From an uncultured SAR86 cluster bacterium (GTDB lineage Bacteria; Pseudomonadota; Gammaproteobacteria; Magnimaribacterales; D2472): a stretch of DNA of 64,000 nt. The stretch covers positions 1-64,000 of the forward strand of contig CACJCN010000001.1 in the NCBI GenBank assembly GCA_902591925.1. Reading direction: 5' to 3'. Position 1 is the first letter of the stretch, and each line of letters opens with the position of its first letter. The notes under the pieces are model-generated. The model saw nothing but the letters and a program-made list of their open reading frames with translations, was not told the origin of the DNA and did no database searches. Shown in pieces: positions 11,340-23,905 of the stretch. Position numbers and translations under genes: made by a program.

Positions 11340-11659
11340 TATTTACTCTCTAATTTAATATTTTTAATTTCAACCTGAGAATGCTTTGCTCGATGCCCTA
11401 TTTTTCTCATACTGTGCTTTCTTCTTCTGAAGCGCAAAATAGAGATTTTATCAGCTTTCACAGTATCTTTTATTTCAGCAGTTACCTTTACATTATCAAG
11501 GTATGGTTGCCCAACCTCAACATTATCACCGTCTACGTACAATAAAACGTTATCAAAAGTAATCTTTTTACCAACTTCATCTTTTAAAAGATCAACTGAT
11601 AAAATCATACCCTTTTCAACTTTATGCTGTTTACCGCCTGTTTCTATAACTGCATACAT
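11339..11659 (-). CDS. rplU: 50S ribosomal protein L21
   Basis: [18 protein letters not shown]21 C-terminal [18 protein letters not shown]. Confidence 0.98.
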   Translation of the reverse strand: MYAVIETGGKQHKVEKGMILSVDLLKDEVGKKITFDNVLLYVDGDNVEVGQPYLDNVKVTAEIKDTVKADKISILRFRRRKHSMRKIGHRAKHSQVEIKNIKLESK

Positions 11660-11683
11660 AATATAATCCTAAAAAGCTCGCAA

Positions 11684-11712
11684 AATATACGCTTTAATAA
11701 AGAAATTATCAA
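11684..11712 (-). promoter_or_regulatory. Sigma70-type promoter for rplU-rpmA-obgE
   Basis: Minus strand TTGATA (11712-11707), 17 nt spacer, TATATT (11689-11684). Confidence 0.65.
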
Positions 11713-11748
11713 TACTTAAACAGAATTTTGTATGATAAATGAAGCAAT

Positions 11749-12693
11749 ATGAAGAAAAATATCAATATTAAAGAGGAATTAAAGGTTGTTGAAAAATATA
11801 TAAAAAAAGACCTAAGCAAGGAAAAAACTATTTCAGGCTTATACAAATATATTTTTAGATCAAGTGGTAAAAAAATGCGAGCAAGATTAAGTCTTATTGC
11901 TTCATCTGTTAAAAATCACAAAGACAGATTTAAACTTGCATCTGTAATAGAGCTTCTTCATACAGCAACACTCGTTCATGATGATGTCGTTGATAATTCT
12001 TCAGTCAGACGAGGAGTCAAATCTATAAATAATGTTTGGACAAATTCGCATGGAGTTTTAATTGGGGACTATATTTACTCAAAAGCATTTATTCTTATGG
12101 TTGAAATCGGAAATAAGAATATTCTTGAAGAGCTTGCCAATGCAACAAATGATATTTCTCAAGGAGAATTAATTCAACTTGATGCAATTAGGAACATCAA
12201 AATATCTTTAAATAAACTAAAAAAAATTAGTTACTTTAAAACAGGCAGGCTTTTTGAAGCTGCAGCTAGGACAGGAGCAATGCTTTCCTCTTCAAATAGG
12301 AATTATGTAGACAACGTAAGTGAGTGTGCTAAGAATCTAGGAATATTATTTCAAATCCGTGATGATATGCTTGATTATTCTTCAGATCTAGAAATTGGAA
12401 AACCATCATATCAAGATCTTAGGGAAGGCAAAGTCACTTATCCGTTTTTTTATGCATACAAAAATGGTAACACTAGAGATAAAAAGAATTTATTTGAGCT
12501 TCTTGGAAAAAATAACTTAAATCGATCAAAAGCAAAAACTCTTGTTCAAAATTTGAATGGAATTAAAAAAACTCAGCAACTTGCTGAAAAATATCATGTC
12601 AAAACAGTCGACTGTGCTAATAAGATAAATGACCTATTTATCAGAAAAGAAATGATAGAATTAGCCGATATAGCACTTAAAAGAGATAAATAA
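11749..12693 (+). CDS. ispB: Polyprenyl diphosphate synthase (octaprenyl-type)
   Basis: [12 protein letters not shown] and RDDMLDY Asp-rich motifs; divergent from rplU as is ispB in many gammaproteobacteria. Confidence 0.88.
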   Translation: MKKNINIKEELKVVEKYIKKDLSKEKTISGLYKYIFRSSGKKMRARLSLIASSVKNHKDRFKLASVIELLHTATLVHDDVVDNSSVRRGVKSINNVWTNSHGVLIGDYIYSKAFILMVEIGNKNILEELANATNDISQGELIQLDAIRNIKISLNKLKKISYFKTGRLFEAAARTGAMLSSSNRNYVDNVSECAKNLGILFQIRDDMLDYSSDLEIGKPSYQDLREGKVTYPFFYAYKNGNTRDKKNLFELLGKNNLNRSKAKTLVQNLNGIKKTQQLAEKYHVKTVDCANKINDLFIRKEMIELADIALKRDK

Positions 12694-13214
12694 TGTTTAA
12701 TCCTAAAAGTTCCTATAACAAAGAAGAACTAATTGCATGTTCAAATGGAGAATTATTTACAAAAGAAGGTGATGGACGATTGCCATCAGACCTAATGTTA
12801 ATGTTCGATGAAATAGTTAATATTGATGATTTTTCAGGAAATTATAATAAAGGCTCAATTGAAGCTGTGCTAAACGTAAACCCTGATTTGTGGTTTTTTA
12901 AGTATCATTTTAAAGAAGATCCTGTTATGCCAGGATGTCTAGGTCTTGACGCTATGTGGCAACTTCTTGGATTTTACTTATTGTGGACTGGCTTGCCAGG
13001 AATTGGAAGAGCTCTTGGGGCTGAAAATGTAAAGTTCTTTGGACAAGTTCTTCCAAAAGCAAAAAAAGTTGTATATAAATTAGATATTAAAAGGGTTATC
13101 AATAGAGGTGCAATAGTTGGTTTAGCAGATGGTGAAATGTTTGTTGATAATAAAAAAATCTATAGCGCTGAAAAATTAAAGGTTGGTTTATTTAAAGATC
13201 CAAGTAATTTCTGA
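12693..13214 (+). CDS. fabA: 3-hydroxydecanoyl-ACP dehydratase/isomerase
   Basis: [30 protein letters not shown] active-site region; adjacent to fabB. Confidence 0.97.
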   Translation: MFNPKSSYNKEELIACSNGELFTKEGDGRLPSDLMLMFDEIVNIDDFSGNYNKGSIEAVLNVNPDLWFFKYHFKEDPVMPGCLGLDAMWQLLGFYLLWTGLPGIGRALGAENVKFFGQVLPKAKKVVYKLDIKRVINRGAIVGLADGEMFVDNKKIYSAEKLKVGLFKDPSNF

Positions 13215-14422
13215 TGAGAAACGTAGTCATAACAGGTGTAGGTATTAAATCTTGTATAGGTAATGACTATGCAGAAGTACTTGCTAATCTTCAAAATGCT
13301 AAATCAGGAATTGTATTTAATGAGAAATATTCAGAAATGGGATTTAGAAGTTGTGTCTCTGGATCTGTCAATATTAATCTTTCAGAACATATTGATAGGA
13401 AATTATTAAGATTTATGGGTGAATCTGCAGGATATGCTTACTTGGCAACTAAGGACGCCCTTAGAATGGCTGGAATTGATGAAAGTCATCTTGACTCACC
13501 AAAAATTGGGATTGTTGCAGGTTCTGGAGGTGCTTCTACAAGAGTGATGTTAGAGAGTGGTGATATTGCAAGAGAGAAAGGTCCTAAAAGAATTGGACCT
13601 TATGGTGTAACAAAAAGCATGTCTAGTTCTATATCTGCAATCGTAGCAACTGCACTCAAATTAAAGGGAATAAATTATTCAATATCTTCAGCATGTGCAA
13701 CCAGTGCACATTGTATTGGTCATGCTGCAGATTTAATTAAAAGTGGTCAACAAGATGTTGTCATAGCTGGTGGAAGTGATGACGAGCATTGGAGCTCATC
13801 TTGCTTGTTTGATGCTATGGGAGCGCTTTCATCTAACTTCAATTCAACTCCAACGATTGCATCAAGACCATACGATTCAAATAGAGATGGATTTGTTATT
13901 TCAGGTGGAGCTGGAATGATAATTTTAGAAGATGAGGAGCATGCAAAAAAAAGAGGCGCAAATATTTTAGCAAAACTTTCAGGATATTTTGCAAATTCTG
14001 ATGGTTATGACATGGTAGCTCCTTCTGGTGAAGGTGCGTCTAGATGTATGCAAGGAGCAATTGATAATTCAAAAATAAAAATCGATTACATTAATACTCA
14101 TGGTACAAGTACTCCTGTTGGAGATGTAGCAGAAATAAATGCAATCAAGAATCTTTTTAATTCTGAAACACCAATGATAAGTTCAACTAAATCAATGACA
14201 GGACACTCACTTGGAGCTACAGGTGCTCATGAAGTCATATATTCAATAATGATGATTAATGAAAACTTTATTGCGCCATCTATAAACATTGAATCATTAT
14301 GTGATGATGCTGAGGGCCTTGATATTGTTACCGAAACAAGGAATGTATCAATTAATAATATTCTTAGTAATTCTTTTGGCTTTGGTGGAACCAATGCAAG
14401 TCTAGTAATTAGCAGGTATTAA
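13214..14422 (+). CDS. fabB: Beta-ketoacyl-ACP synthase I
   Basis: SSACATSAHCIGHA, NTHGTSTPVGD, KSMTGHSLGATGAHE. Confidence 0.97.
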   Translation: MRNVVITGVGIKSCIGNDYAEVLANLQNAKSGIVFNEKYSEMGFRSCVSGSVNINLSEHIDRKLLRFMGESAGYAYLATKDALRMAGIDESHLDSPKIGIVAGSGGASTRVMLESGDIAREKGPKRIGPYGVTKSMSSSISAIVATALKLKGINYSISSACATSAHCIGHAADLIKSGQQDVVIAGGSDDEHWSSSCLFDAMGALSSNFNSTPTIASRPYDSNRDGFVISGGAGMIILEDEEHAKKRGANILAKLSGYFANSDGYDMVAPSGEGASRCMQGAIDNSKIKIDYINTHGTSTPVGDVAEINAIKNLFNSETPMISSTKSMTGHSLGATGAHEVIYSIMMINENFIAPSINIESLCDDAEGLDIVTETRNVSINNILSNSFGFGGTNASLVISRY

Positions 14423-15498
14423 TAAAGATTTAGTAAAGCGTCTTTTGTATACGGAATAACATCATTAACTCTGCCTTCCTTCATCTTTAATACCCATTCA
14501 TGATCTGATAATAATGCTCTGCCAACTGCTATAAGATCATATTTGTAATTTGTAATATCGTCTATTGCTTTGTCAATACTTGTTGGTGTTGCTGGTGCAG
14601 TCATATCAATAAAATCTGAATCCAGTCCCACACTACCAACACCAATTGTTGGGATCTTTGTTATTTTCTTAGTCCAATAGGCAAGGTTTTCCTTTGAGCC
14701 TTCAAATTCGCTTTCCCAGAACCTTCTCATGCTTGAATGTAAATAATCCAAACCAGATTCTACAGGCGATGTAAGTATCGTTTTAAGTTCTTCAGGATTA
14801 GATGCAAGTTTAGCTTTAAAGTCATGTTGCTTCCATTGAGAAAATCTTAAGCCAACAATAAAATTTTCACCGACATTTTCTCTAACAGACTTAATGATAT
14901 CCGAAACAAATTGTGAGCGATTATCTATTGAGCCTCCATATTCATCTTCACGAATATTTGTACCGCTCCAAAAAAAATTATCTATCAAATAACCGTGAGC
15001 TCCATGTATCTCAACTCCATCAAATCCAATCTCTTCACATATCTTTGCATCTGATGCGTAAGCATCAATTGTTTCCTTGATATCTTTTAAAGTCATCTCA
15101 TGAGCTACTTTTTTACCAGGTTTTACTAGTCCAGAGGCTGTATAACCAGGTACTTCAGGATTTGGTTGCATACCTAGTTTTCTAAAACCACCACAATGCC
15201 ATAATTGTGCAATAACTGCCCCATTGTTATTTTTAATTCCCTCTACGACCATTTTCCAAGCATCTTTAGCCTCAATGCTATCTAATCTAGGAACATTTGG
15301 ATATGCACTTGAAGCTTTATGACTTACTTCAATTCCCTCTGTAATAATCAACCCAACTTCTGCTTTTGCTCTCCTTGAATAATATGCAATCACCTCCTGT
15401 GTAGGAATTCCTCCAGGTGACTGATTTCTGGTCATAGGTGCCATTACAATTCTATTTCTAAGGGTAATATTTTTAAGTTTGTAATTTTCAAAGATCAT
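14419..15498 (-). CDS. Old-yellow-enzyme family NADH:flavin oxidoreductase
   Basis: LRNRIVMAPMTRNQSPGGIPT, GFDGVEIHGAHGYLIDNFFWSGTNIREDEYGGSIDNR. Confidence 0.93.
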   Translation of the reverse strand: MIFENYKLKNITLRNRIVMAPMTRNQSPGGIPTQEVIAYYSRRAKAEVGLIITEGIEVSHKASSAYPNVPRLDSIEAKDAWKMVVEGIKNNNGAVIAQLWHCGGFRKLGMQPNPEVPGYTASGLVKPGKKVAHEMTLKDIKETIDAYASDAKICEEIGFDGVEIHGAHGYLIDNFFWSGTNIREDEYGGSIDNRSQFVSDIIKSVRENVGENFIVGLRFSQWKQHDFKAKLASNPEELKTILTSPVESGLDYLHSSMRRFWESEFEGSKENLAYWTKKITKIPTIGVGSVGLDSDFIDMTAPATPTSIDKAIDDITNYKYDLIAVGRALLSDHEWVLKMKEGRVNDVIPYTKDALLNLY

Positions 15499-15500
15499 AT

Positions 15501-16373
15501 TTATTCTTTATCAAACCTTGATTTTCTCCATGGGAAATCTTTTGGTAAATCAGAAGAAATCTTATTCTTAAAATCTGGTTGTCTTTTCTCTAAAAATGAC
15601 ATTACTCCCTCTTTTGCATCATCCGAAGCTCCTCTTGAATCAATTAACTTACTTTCAATAATATGTGCATTTTCAGGACTATCATCTGCCGATAGTGACC
15701 ACAGCATGTGTCGAGTCATTGCAACTGATACAGGGGCACTTGAATCAAAGAATAAATTAGATATTTCAACAGCCTTATCCAGTAACTTATCTTCATCAAC
15801 TAAATAATTTACTAACCCAATTTTTGAAGCTTTTTGAGCATCTATAATCTCCCCCGAATAACAAAGTTCAAGTGCATTTTGAATTCCCACAATTTTTGGT
15901 AAAAACCAGCTAGCACAACCATCAGGAACAATGCCTCTCTTAGCAAAAACAAAGCCAAATCTTGAATTAGTTGTAGCAATTCTCACATCTGCTGGCAATT
16001 GCATTGTTGCTCCAACACCCACAGCATCTCCATTGCATGCTGCAATCACTGGCTTTAGAGAATTATAGATTTTAAGGTTTAATATACCTCCAGCATCTCT
16101 CCTGTAATTGGATTCAAATTGCCCTTTAGTATCAAATTCTTTATCAAATGTTTTCTCTCCAAAAGATAAGTCTGCGCCAGCACAAAAAGCTCTGCCAGAA
16201 CCAGTAATTACAAGCGATTTGATATTGTCATTGTTATTAACAAGATCGATTGCATCGAGCATGTCATCAAACATCTGCATATTGAAAGCATTTAACTTTT
16301 CTGGTCTATTAAGTTTTAATATTGCAACTGAATCAACTTCGTCAAGAAGGATGGTTTTATATTCTTTCAACAA
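15501..16373 (-). CDS. Enoyl-CoA hydratase/isomerase family protein
   Basis: LNRPEKLNAFNMQM, GSGRAFCAGADLS, crotonase fold motifs. Confidence 0.92.
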   Translation of the reverse strand: MLKEYKTILLDEVDSVAILKLNRPEKLNAFNMQMFDDMLDAIDLVNNNDNIKSLVITGSGRAFCAGADLSFGEKTFDKEFDTKGQFESNYRRDAGGILNLKIYNSLKPVIAACNGDAVGVGATMQLPADVRIATTNSRFGFVFAKRGIVPDGCASWFLPKIVGIQNALELCYSGEIIDAQKASKIGLVNYLVDEDKLLDKAVEISNLFFDSSAPVSVAMTRHMLWSLSADDSPENAHIIESKLIDSRGASDDAKEGVMSFLEKRQPDFKNKISSDLPKDFPWRKSRFDKE

Positions 16374-16381
16374 ATTTAATA

Positions 16382-16819
16382 CTAGAATGGAATATCGTCA
16401 TCTGTAAGACCTTCTCCACTATCATCCTCGGGGAAAGGTGTATCAGAAGAACTTTCCATTTGATTTGAGTTATCAGATGAGCCTCTTGAGCCAAGCATTG
16501 TAAGTTGATTGCCTAAAACTTCAGTTGTGTATCTATCATTGCCATCTTTATCTTGCCATTTTCTTGTTTGAATTTTTCCTTCAACATAAACACTCGAACC
16601 TTTGTCTAAATACTTCTCAGCGATCTCAGCCAAATTACCAAAAAATACAACTCTATGCCATTCAGTCTTATCCCTATTTTCACCACTTTCTTTATCCTTC
16701 CATGACTCAGTGGTTGCTATAGAAAGATTTGCTACTGCTGTTTGTGTAGCTGTATATCTCATTTCAGGCTTTTGTCCTAAATTACCAACTAAAATTACTT
16801 TATTTACTCCTCTGCTCAT
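16382..16819 (-). CDS. ssb: Single-stranded DNA-binding protein
   Basis: [23 protein letters not shown]...; C-terminal acidic tip DDDIPF. Confidence 0.98.
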   Translation of the reverse strand: MSRGVNKVILVGNLGQKPEMRYTATQTAVANLSIATTESWKDKESGENRDKTEWHRVVFFGNLAEIAEKYLDKGSSVYVEGKIQTRKWQDKDGNDRYTTEVLGNQLTMLGSRGSSDNSNQMESSSDTPFPEDDSGEGLTDDDIPF

Positions 16820-16886
16820 AATTACCTCTTATAATATGTAAAAGTTTAACCTAATTTAATTTTTTCATCACGGAATTTTTAATTCA

Positions 16887-19706
16887 ATGGATAGTATTTT
16901 TATAAAAGGTGCGAGAACACATAATCTAAAGAATATTAATCTCGAAATACCTAGAAATAAAATCATAGTAATAACAGGACTTTCTGGTTCAGGTAAGTCT
17001 TCTCTTGCTTTTGATACATTGTATGCCGAAGGCCAAAGACGTTATGTAGAGTCGCTATCAACCTATGCAAGAAGATTTTTATCTATGATGGAAAAGCCTG
17101 ATGTTGATCAAATTGAAGGCCTCTCACCTGCTATATCAATAGAACAAAAAGCCACATCTCATAACCCTAGATCAACAGTCGGTACTGTTACAGAAATATA
17201 TGATTACCTCAGACTTTTGTACTCAAGAATTGGCACCCCAAAATGTCCGGATCATGATGAAGAACTGAGTGCAAAAACTGTATCAGAAATCTGTGATGAG
17301 ATTCTTAAGCTAAAAGAAGGAACAAAAATAATGATAATGTCGCCAATCATTAGAGATAAAAAAGGCGAACATTTAGGAATATATGAGGATCTTCGTAAAA
17401 GTGGCTATGTTAGAGTAAAGGTCAATGATGTGGTTTATCCTATCGAAGAGTTTCCAAGCCTAGAAAAAAACAAGAAACATAATATCTCTGCAGTTATAGA
17501 TAGATTAGTCATTAAGCCTGGGAATGACATTAGATCACGCATATCTGAATCTATAGAAACATCTTTGATATTGTCTGACGGTTTGATTGAAGTGGAAGAA
17601 ATTAATTCAAATTATGTTCATTTATTTTCATCTAATTTTTCTTGTTCACAATGTGGATACTCAATTCCTGAGCTTGAGCCAAGAATATTTTCCTTTAACA
17701 ACCCTCATGGAGCATGTCCCCGATGTGATGGCCTGGGTGTGATTCAATTTTTTAGTGAGAAGAAGTTAATTCAAGATGATGAGGTCTCGATTGCAAACGG
17801 CGCCATTAAAGGCTGGACAAGGAGGAATAGATTTTATTATTATCAACTAAGATGTTTGAGCAATCATTTTGATTTTTCACTAACTACCAAATGGAAAGAT
17901 TATCCACAAAAAATTAAAGATATTATTTTATGGGGCACTAAAGAAAAAATTGATTTCTCTCATAGGTTCAGAAGCGGAAGCAGAATTATAAGAAAGCACA
18001 GGTTTGAAGGTATTTTACCCTCTACAGAACGAAGATTTAAAGAAACAGATTCTGAATACATACGAGAGGAGCTTTCAAAGTTAACCTCTGAGAGCATTTG
18101 TGATGAATGTGATGGATCCAGATTGAATACATACGCCCGTAATGTTTTTATAAATAATACTCAAATTCACAACATTACTTCAATGAAAATAAGTGATTGT
18201 CTAGACTTCATCAAAAATATGAAGTTAGAGGGATCAAAAGAAAAAATTGCAGAAAAAATAGTAAAAGAAATCAAAGATAGATTAACTTTTCTGAAAGATG
18301 TTGGACTTAGCTATCTTACACTTGATAGAAGTGCTGAAACATTATCAGGTGGTGAAGCTCAGCGAATAAGATTAGCAAGTCAAATTGGTTCTGGTCTTGT
18401 TGGAGTTACATATGTGCTAGATGAGCCATCGATAGGTCTTCATCAAAGAGATAACACAAAATTAATTAGAACATTAAATAATCTCAAAGAACTTGGTAAT
18501 ACTGTTATTGTTGTTGAACACGATGAGGAGGCAATCAGATCTGCTGATCATATAATTGATATTGGTCCTGGAGCTGGTAAGCATGGTGGTGAAATATGTG
18601 CTCAGGGAAATATTGATGCTATTTTAAAAAATAAAAATTCTATAACTGCAAAATATTTATCAGGTAAAAGGAAAATCAAAGTACCTAAGAAAAGATTAAA
18701 AATAAAAGACGAAAAAATAAAAATAATAGAAGCCTTCGAGAATAATTTAAAAAAAGTTTCTGTCGATATTCCAGTAGGTCTGTTTACGTGTATTACAGGA
18801 GTATCAGGATCTGGAAAATCTTCACTGATAAATCAGACTCTTTTGCCAATAAGCTCATTTATTCTTAATAAATCAAAGCTTTCAAAAGAAATAAAATGTG
18901 AAAAAATTGAGGGGCTAGAATATCTTGATAAGGTAATAAATATTGATCAATCACCTATTGGAAGAACACCAAGGTCTAATCCTGCAACATATACTGGGCT
19001 TTTTTCTCATATAAGAGATCTTTTATCACAAACAGTAGAAGCTCGTTCAAGAGGATACAAGCCTGGTAGGTTTAGTTTTAATGTTAAAGGAGGAAGGTGT
19101 GAGGCATGTCAAGGCGATGGCATGATTAAGGTTGAAATGCATTTCCTTGCCGATGTTTATGTTAAATGTGATGTTTGTGATGGAAAGAGATATAACGAAC
19201 AAACACTAGAAATAAAATACAAAGATAAAAATATTAGTGATATTTTAGATATGACTGTTGAAGATGCTTTGAATTTTTTTGATGCGCATCCGGCAATAAA
19301 GAAAAAGTTACTAACACTCAATGACGTTGGTCTTGGATATATTACACTTGGTCAATCTGCTTTGACACTATCCGGAGGTGAGGCTCAAAGAATTAAACTC
19401 GCAAAAGAATTGTCTAAAAGAAGCACTGGTAAAACACTTTTCGTGTTGGATGAACCTACAACTGGATTACATTTTGCTGACATAGAACTTCTATTAAAGG
19501 TTCTTGGTCGCTTGAAAGAACAAGGGAATACTGTAGTTGTGATTGAGCACAATCTTGATGTTGTTAAAACAGCAGATTGGATTATTGATCTTGGTCCAGA
19601 AGGAGGTTCTGATGGAGGTGAAATTGTTGCAGAGGGAACACCTGAGGACGTTGCTAAAATAAAAAAATCTTTTACGGGTAAGTTTTTAAAAGATGTTTTG
19701 AGTTAA
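16887..19706 (+). CDS. uvrA: Excinuclease ABC subunit A
   Basis: 939 aa; two ABC ATPase cassettes, CxxC zinc motifs; divergent from ssb. Confidence 0.99.
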   Translation: MDSIFIKGARTHNLKNINLEIPRNKIIVITGLSGSGKSSLAFDTLYAEGQRRYVESLSTYARRFLSMMEKPDVDQIEGLSPAISIEQKATSHNPRSTVGTVTEIYDYLRLLYSRIGTPKCPDHDEELSAKTVSEICDEILKLKEGTKIMIMSPIIRDKKGEHLGIYEDLRKSGYVRVKVNDVVYPIEEFPSLEKNKKHNISAVIDRLVIKPGNDIRSRISESIETSLILSDGLIEVEEINSNYVHLFSSNFSCSQCGYSIPELEPRIFSFNNPHGACPRCDGLGVIQFFSEKKLIQDDEVSIANGAIKGWTRRNRFYYYQLRCLSNHFDFSLTTKWKDYPQKIKDIILWGTKEKIDFSHRFRSGSRIIRKHRFEGILPSTERRFKETDSEYIREELSKLTSESICDECDGSRLNTYARNVFINNTQIHNITSMKISDCLDFIKNMKLEGSKEKIAEKIVKEIKDRLTFLKDVGLSYLTLDRSAETLSGGEAQRIRLASQIGSGLVGVTYVLDEPSIGLHQRDNTKLIRTLNNLKELGNTVIVVEHDEEAIRSADHIIDIGPGAGKHGGEICAQGNIDAILKNKNSITAKYLSGKRKIKVPKKRLKIKDEKIKIIEAFENNLKKVSVDIPVGLFTCITGVSGSGKSSLINQTLLPISSFILNKSKLSKEIKCEKIEGLEYLDKVINIDQSPIGRTPRSNPATYTGLFSHIRDLLSQTVEARSRGYKPGRFSFNVKGGRCEACQGDGMIKVEMHFLADVYVKCDVCDGKRYNEQTLEIKYKDKNISDILDMTVEDALNFFDAHPAIKKKLLTLNDVGLGYITLGQSALTLSGGEAQRIKLAKELSKRSTGKTLFVLDEPTTGLHFADIELLLKVLGRLKEQGNTVVVIEHNLDVVKTADWIIDLGPEGGSDGGEIVAEGTPEDVAKIKKSFTGKFLKDVLS

Positions 19707-20119
19707 GCTGCTGTTTCCTCTTCCTTCAACTCTGGCTCTGTAGACTCTAATTCTTCTTCAAGTTTTCTATCTACAAGTTCAATATAGGCCATATCGGCTT
19801 TATCGCCAGGCCTGAATCCAGCTTTAATTATGCGAGTGTAACCCCCTTTACGATCTTTTGAGTTTACTGAAACTTCAGTAAAAAGCTTTGCAACAGCAGA
19901 ATCGGATCTAAGTTTGTTAAATACGTGTCTTCTATTTGCAACTGTATCATTTTTGCCAATGGTTATTAGTGGCTCTATAAATCTTTTTAGCTCTTTTGCT
20001 TTTGGAAGAGTCGTCTTAATGATATCCCTCTCAATCAAAGCTATAGCAAGATTTTTGAATAAGGCCTTTCTGTGAGCTGAATTTCTATTTAATTTTCTTC
20101 CAGATTTTTTATGTCTCAT
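19703..20119 (-). CDS. rplQ: 50S ribosomal protein L17
   Basis: [25 protein letters not shown]. Confidence 0.98.
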   Translation of the reverse strand: MRHKKSGRKLNRNSAHRKALFKNLAIALIERDIIKTTLPKAKELKRFIEPLITIGKNDTVANRRHVFNKLRSDSAVAKLFTEVSVNSKDRKGGYTRIIKAGFRPGDKADMAYIELVDRKLEEELESTEPELKEEETAA

Positions 20120-20123
20120 TTTT

Positions 20124-21089
20124 TTATCCTACTGGAGGCCAGTTTTCAACATTCATACCAAGCGATAAATCTTTAGAGGCTAAAACATCTTTGATTTCGT
20201 TTAAAGATTTCTTACCAAGATTTGGAGTTTTTAATAAATCAAACTCAGATCTATGAATTAAGTCGCCTATAAGAAAAATACTCTCTGCTTTGAGACAATT
20301 AGTAGATCTTACTGTTAGCTCAAGCTCTTCAATCGATCTTAATAAGATTGGATCAAAGTCATTTTGATCTTTTTTAGCCTCTTGTTCAGCTATTGCATCT
20401 AGATCAACAAACGCACCAAGCTGCTGTTGCAGAATTGTTGCAGAGTGTTCTATTGCCATCTTTGGATCTAATGTGCCGTCAGTTTCAAGCTCTAAAACTA
20501 ATTTATCTAAGTCAGTTCTTTTTCCAGATCTTGCGTTATCAACTGTGTAAGAAACTCTTCTAACAGGACTATATGATGCGTCTACTTTAAGAGCTCCAAC
20601 TACCCTATCTTCGTCTTCTCTCAAGTCAGCTGGCTCATAACCTCTTCCATTTCTAACAGTTAAAGTCATTTTGAGATTAACCTTATCAACAATAGTTGCG
20701 ACATGAAAATCTTGATTAACAAGCTCTACATTTCCAGGAACATCAAAGGATGAAGCTAATACATCACAAGGACCTTTTACATCCAATGTTACTTCAGCCG
20801 AGTCTCCTTCAATTAGATTTATAGGCATATCCTTAATATTTAGAAGAATATCTATTACATCCTCTCTTACTCCTTCAATAGTGCTATATTCGTGAGATAT
20901 TCCATCAATAGCCACGTCTGTCACAGCGGCACCAGGCATTGAGGAGAGCAATATTCTTCTTAAAGCATTTCCGAGTGTATGTCCAAAACCTCTTTCCAAT
21001 GGCTCAAGTGTTACCTTTGACAATGTTGGTGAGACATCGTCAACCTGAATTTCGGTTGGTACTAATAGATCTATTACTGATGTTTGCAT
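20124..21089 (-). CDS. rpoA: RNA polymerase alpha subunit
   Basis: [18 protein letters not shown]...[24 protein letters not shown]; start moved to the internal ATG preceded by GGAG, removing overlap with rpsD. Confidence 0.98.
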   Translation of the reverse strand: MQTSVIDLLVPTEIQVDDVSPTLSKVTLEPLERGFGHTLGNALRRILLSSMPGAAVTDVAIDGISHEYSTIEGVREDVIDILLNIKDMPINLIEGDSAEVTLDVKGPCDVLASSFDVPGNVELVNQDFHVATIVDKVNLKMTLTVRNGRGYEPADLREDEDRVVGALKVDASYSPVRRVSYTVDNARSGKRTDLDKLVLELETDGTLDPKMAIEHSATILQQQLGAFVDLDAIAEQEAKKDQNDFDPILLRSIEELELTVRSTNCLKAESIFLIGDLIHRSEFDLLKTPNLGKKSLNEIKDVLASKDLSLGMNVENWPPVG

Positions 21090-21111
21090 AATTTTCTCCG
21101 CCTTTATACTT

Positions 21112-21732
21112 TTATTTTGAGTAAAGCTCAACAATAAGATTTTCGTTAATTTCTGTACTTAAGTCAGTCCTATCAGGAACTGATTTAAATACCCCTTTAA
21201 AATTTTTTTCATCTACCTCTAACCAGTCACATTCTTCCCTTGTAGCAGCAACCTTTAGAGCTGCTGCAATTCTCAAGTGACCTCTTTTTGATTCTCTTAC
21301 TTCAATTTCGTCTCCAGGTTGAACTTGATATGAAGGTATATTCACAACCTTTCCATTAACCATAAATGCTTTATGAGATACCATTTGACGAGCTTCAGCT
21401 CTTGTTGAACCAAAACCCATTCTATAAACAACATTGTCTAATCTTTTTTCCAAAAGAGACAAAAGATTTTCCCCAGTATTTCCTTTTGAAGAAGCAGCTT
21501 TTTTATAATAATTTCTAAATTGTTTTTCTAAAATTCCATACATTCTTCTAACTTTTTGCTTTTCTCTTAGTTGAAGTCCATAATCTGACAACCTTCCCCT
21601 TCTAGCTCCATGCACGCCAGGTAGTGTATCCATGTTGCACTTAGATTCAATTGCTCTAACTCCACTTTTTAGCAAAAGGTCTGTTCCCTCTCTTCGCGAA
21701 AGTCTTAGTGATGGTCCTCTATATCTAGCCAT
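21112..21732 (-). CDS. rpsD: 30S ribosomal protein S4
   Basis: [26 protein letters not shown]. Confidence 0.98.
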   Translation of the reverse strand: MARYRGPSLRLSRREGTDLLLKSGVRAIESKCNMDTLPGVHGARRGRLSDYGLQLREKQKVRRMYGILEKQFRNYYKKAASSKGNTGENLLSLLEKRLDNVVYRMGFGSTRAEARQMVSHKAFMVNGKVVNIPSYQVQPGDEIEVRESKRGHLRIAAALKVAATREECDWLEVDEKNFKGVFKSVPDRTDLSTEINENLIVELYSK

Positions 21733-21743
21733 TTATTTCTCCT

Positions 21744-22121
21744 TTATACTCTTCTTTTTTTAGATGGTCTGCATCCATTATGAGGAAGTGGTGTTACATC
21801 AGTTATGCTTTTTATTTTTAAACCACATGCATTAAGTGATCTAATAGCAGACTCCCTTCCGCCGCCTGGTCCTTTTACTTTTACATCAAGATTTATCATT
21901 CCAAACTCTTTAGCAGCGTTACCAGCTTTATCAGCAGCAATCTGAGCTGCAAATGGAGTACTCTTTCTTGAACCTTTAAAACCTGATCCTCCCGAAGTTG
22001 CCCAACAAATTGTGTTACCTTGTTTATCAGTAATAGTAACAATAGTATTGTTGAAGGAGGAGTGAATGTGAGCTACTCCATCAGTTACAACCTTTTTATT
22101 CTTTTTTCCTTTTGCTGCCAT
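21744..22121 (-). CDS. rpsK: 30S ribosomal protein S11
   Basis: [25 protein letters not shown]. Confidence 0.98.
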   Translation of the reverse strand: MAAKGKKNKKVVTDGVAHIHSSFNNTIVTITDKQGNTICWATSGGSGFKGSRKSTPFAAQIAADKAGNAAKEFGMINLDVKVKGPGGGRESAIRSLNACGLKIKSITDVTPLPHNGCRPSKKRRV

Positions 22122-22123
22122 AA

Positions 22124-22480
22124 TTATCCTCTCATTGGCTTTTTGGGCCCTTTTCTTGTTCTTGCATTATTTTTTGTATTTTGTCCTCTTGTAGGCAATT
22201 TTCTTCTATGTCTAATGCCTCTGTAACTTGCTAAATCTTGCAATCTTTTAATATTTGTACTGATGTTTCTTCTAAGATCGCCCTCTACAACATATTTACC
22301 TACTGCGGTTCTAATGTTTTCAATTTCATCTTCACTTAAATCTGATACTTTTCTTGTATAATCAATTTTAAGATCCAAGCAAATGTTTTGAGCTGTTTTT
22401 CTTCCAATTCCAAATATATGTGTCAAAGAAATTTCTATATGTTTATTCTCTGGAACATTTACGCCTGCAATTCTAGCCAT
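22124..22480 (-). CDS. rpsM: 30S ribosomal protein S13
   Basis: [31 protein letters not shown]. Confidence 0.98.
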   Translation of the reverse strand: MARIAGVNVPENKHIEISLTHIFGIGRKTAQNICLDLKIDYTRKVSDLSEDEIENIRTAVGKYVVEGDLRRNISTNIKRLQDLASYRGIRHRRKLPTRGQNTKNNARTRKGPKKPMRG

Positions 22481-22482
22481 AA

Positions 22483-22599
22483 TTATCCTTGCCTCTGTTT
22501 ATGTTTTTTGTCTGCGCTACATATTACGAACAGAACTCCATTTCTTCGAACTATTTTGCAGTTACGACAGATTTTTTTTACTGATGCTTTAACTTTCAT
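22483..22599 (-). CDS. rpmJ: 50S ribosomal protein L36 (38 aa, not in supplied ORF track)
   Basis: Reverse translation [38 protein letters not shown]. Confidence 0.98.
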   Translation of the reverse strand: MKVKASVKKICRNCKIVRRNGVLFVICSADKKHKQRQG

Positions 22600-22601
22600 T
22601 G

Positions 22602-23900
22602 TTACCTTCTATAATTTTTTAAATTTGCCTTTTTCATCAAAGATGCATATTGAGATGACATCATATGAGACTGAACCTGTGACATAAAATCCATCAAAAC
22701 TACAACAATAATTAAAACAGATGTACCGCCAATTGAGATTGTTGGCGATATACCTGCAAAATTGATAAGTGCTAACGGAAGTAAGCATATCAAAGTTAAA
22801 TATATAGCTCCAAATACTGTCAATCTTGCTAGAACTGAATCAATATAGTTTGCAGTTTGTTCACCGGGTCTAATGCCAGCAATGTAAGCACCAGATCTTT
22901 TAAGATTATCGGATACATCCTTTGTATTAAAAGTAAGAGCCAACCATATAAAGCAAAAACTTATTATTAGGCCAGCAAAAACTAAAATGTATAAAGGTTG
23001 GCCAGGGTTAAGAGCCAGTGAAAAACTTTGCAAGAATCCTAAAGATTCATACTCACCGAACCATGTAGATAGTGATGCAGGAAATAATAAAAACGTGCTT
23101 GCAAAAATCGCTGGTATAACTCCAGCCATATTTACTTTAAATGGAAGATGGCTTGATTGAGCTTGCATTAGCCTCCTTCCTTGTTGTCTTTGAGCATAAT
23201 TTACTGTAATTCTTCTTTGACCACGTTCAATGAATACAACAACTGCAATAACTGCCATAGATAACAATCCAATACCAATCAACAGAAGAATGCTCAAGTC
23301 TCCTTGTCTAGATTGCTCTAAAGCTTGACCAATTGCTCCAGGTATTCCAGTTAAAATGCTTGTAGCAATTATTATTGAAATTCCGTTACCAATACCTCTC
23401 TCTGATACCTGTTCACCAAGCCACATAAGAAACATTGTTCCAGCAACAACTGAAAATACCGCAGATATGAAGAAGGACGTTCCTGGAACATAAGCAAGGC
23501 CACTTGCCGACAGCGTTACTGCCAAAGCAGAAGCCTGAATTAATGCCAATACAGCTGTTCCATATCTGGTATATTGAGTAATTTTATTTCTTCCAGCCTG
23601 TCCATCTTTTTTAAGCTCAATTAAATATGGGATTGAATTTGAGAAAAGTTGCATAATAATTGCAGATGATATGTATGGCACCACATTAAGCGCAAAAATA
23701 CTCATTCTTTCTAGTGCGCCACCAGAAAATAAATTAAACATTTCGATTATTGTTCCTTGATTTTGTTGAAATAATGCAGCCAGTCTATCAGGATCAATTC
23801 CTGGAATAGGAATATGAGTACCAATTCTATAAACTAGAATTGCAAAAAAAACGAATCTAAGTCTTTTCCAAAGATCGCTCATATTTCCTTGCTCAGCCAT
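22602..23900 (-). CDS. secY: Preprotein translocase SecY
   Basis: [27 protein letters not shown]; ~10 TM segments. Confidence 0.98.
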   Translation of the reverse strand: MAEQGNMSDLWKRLRFVFFAILVYRIGTHIPIPGIDPDRLAALFQQNQGTIIEMFNLFSGGALERMSIFALNVVPYISSAIIMQLFSNSIPYLIELKKDGQAGRNKITQYTRYGTAVLALIQASALAVTLSASGLAYVPGTSFFISAVFSVVAGTMFLMWLGEQVSERGIGNGISIIIATSILTGIPGAIGQALEQSRQGDLSILLLIGIGLLSMAVIAVVVFIERGQRRITVNYAQRQQGRRLMQAQSSHLPFKVNMAGVIPAIFASTFLLFPASLSTWFGEYESLGFLQSFSLALNPGQPLYILVFAGLIISFCFIWLALTFNTKDVSDNLKRSGAYIAGIRPGEQTANYIDSVLARLTVFGAIYLTLICLLPLALINFAGISPTISIGGTSVLIIVVVLMDFMSQVQSHMMSSQYASLMKKANLKNYRR

Positions 23901-23905
23901 TTTTA

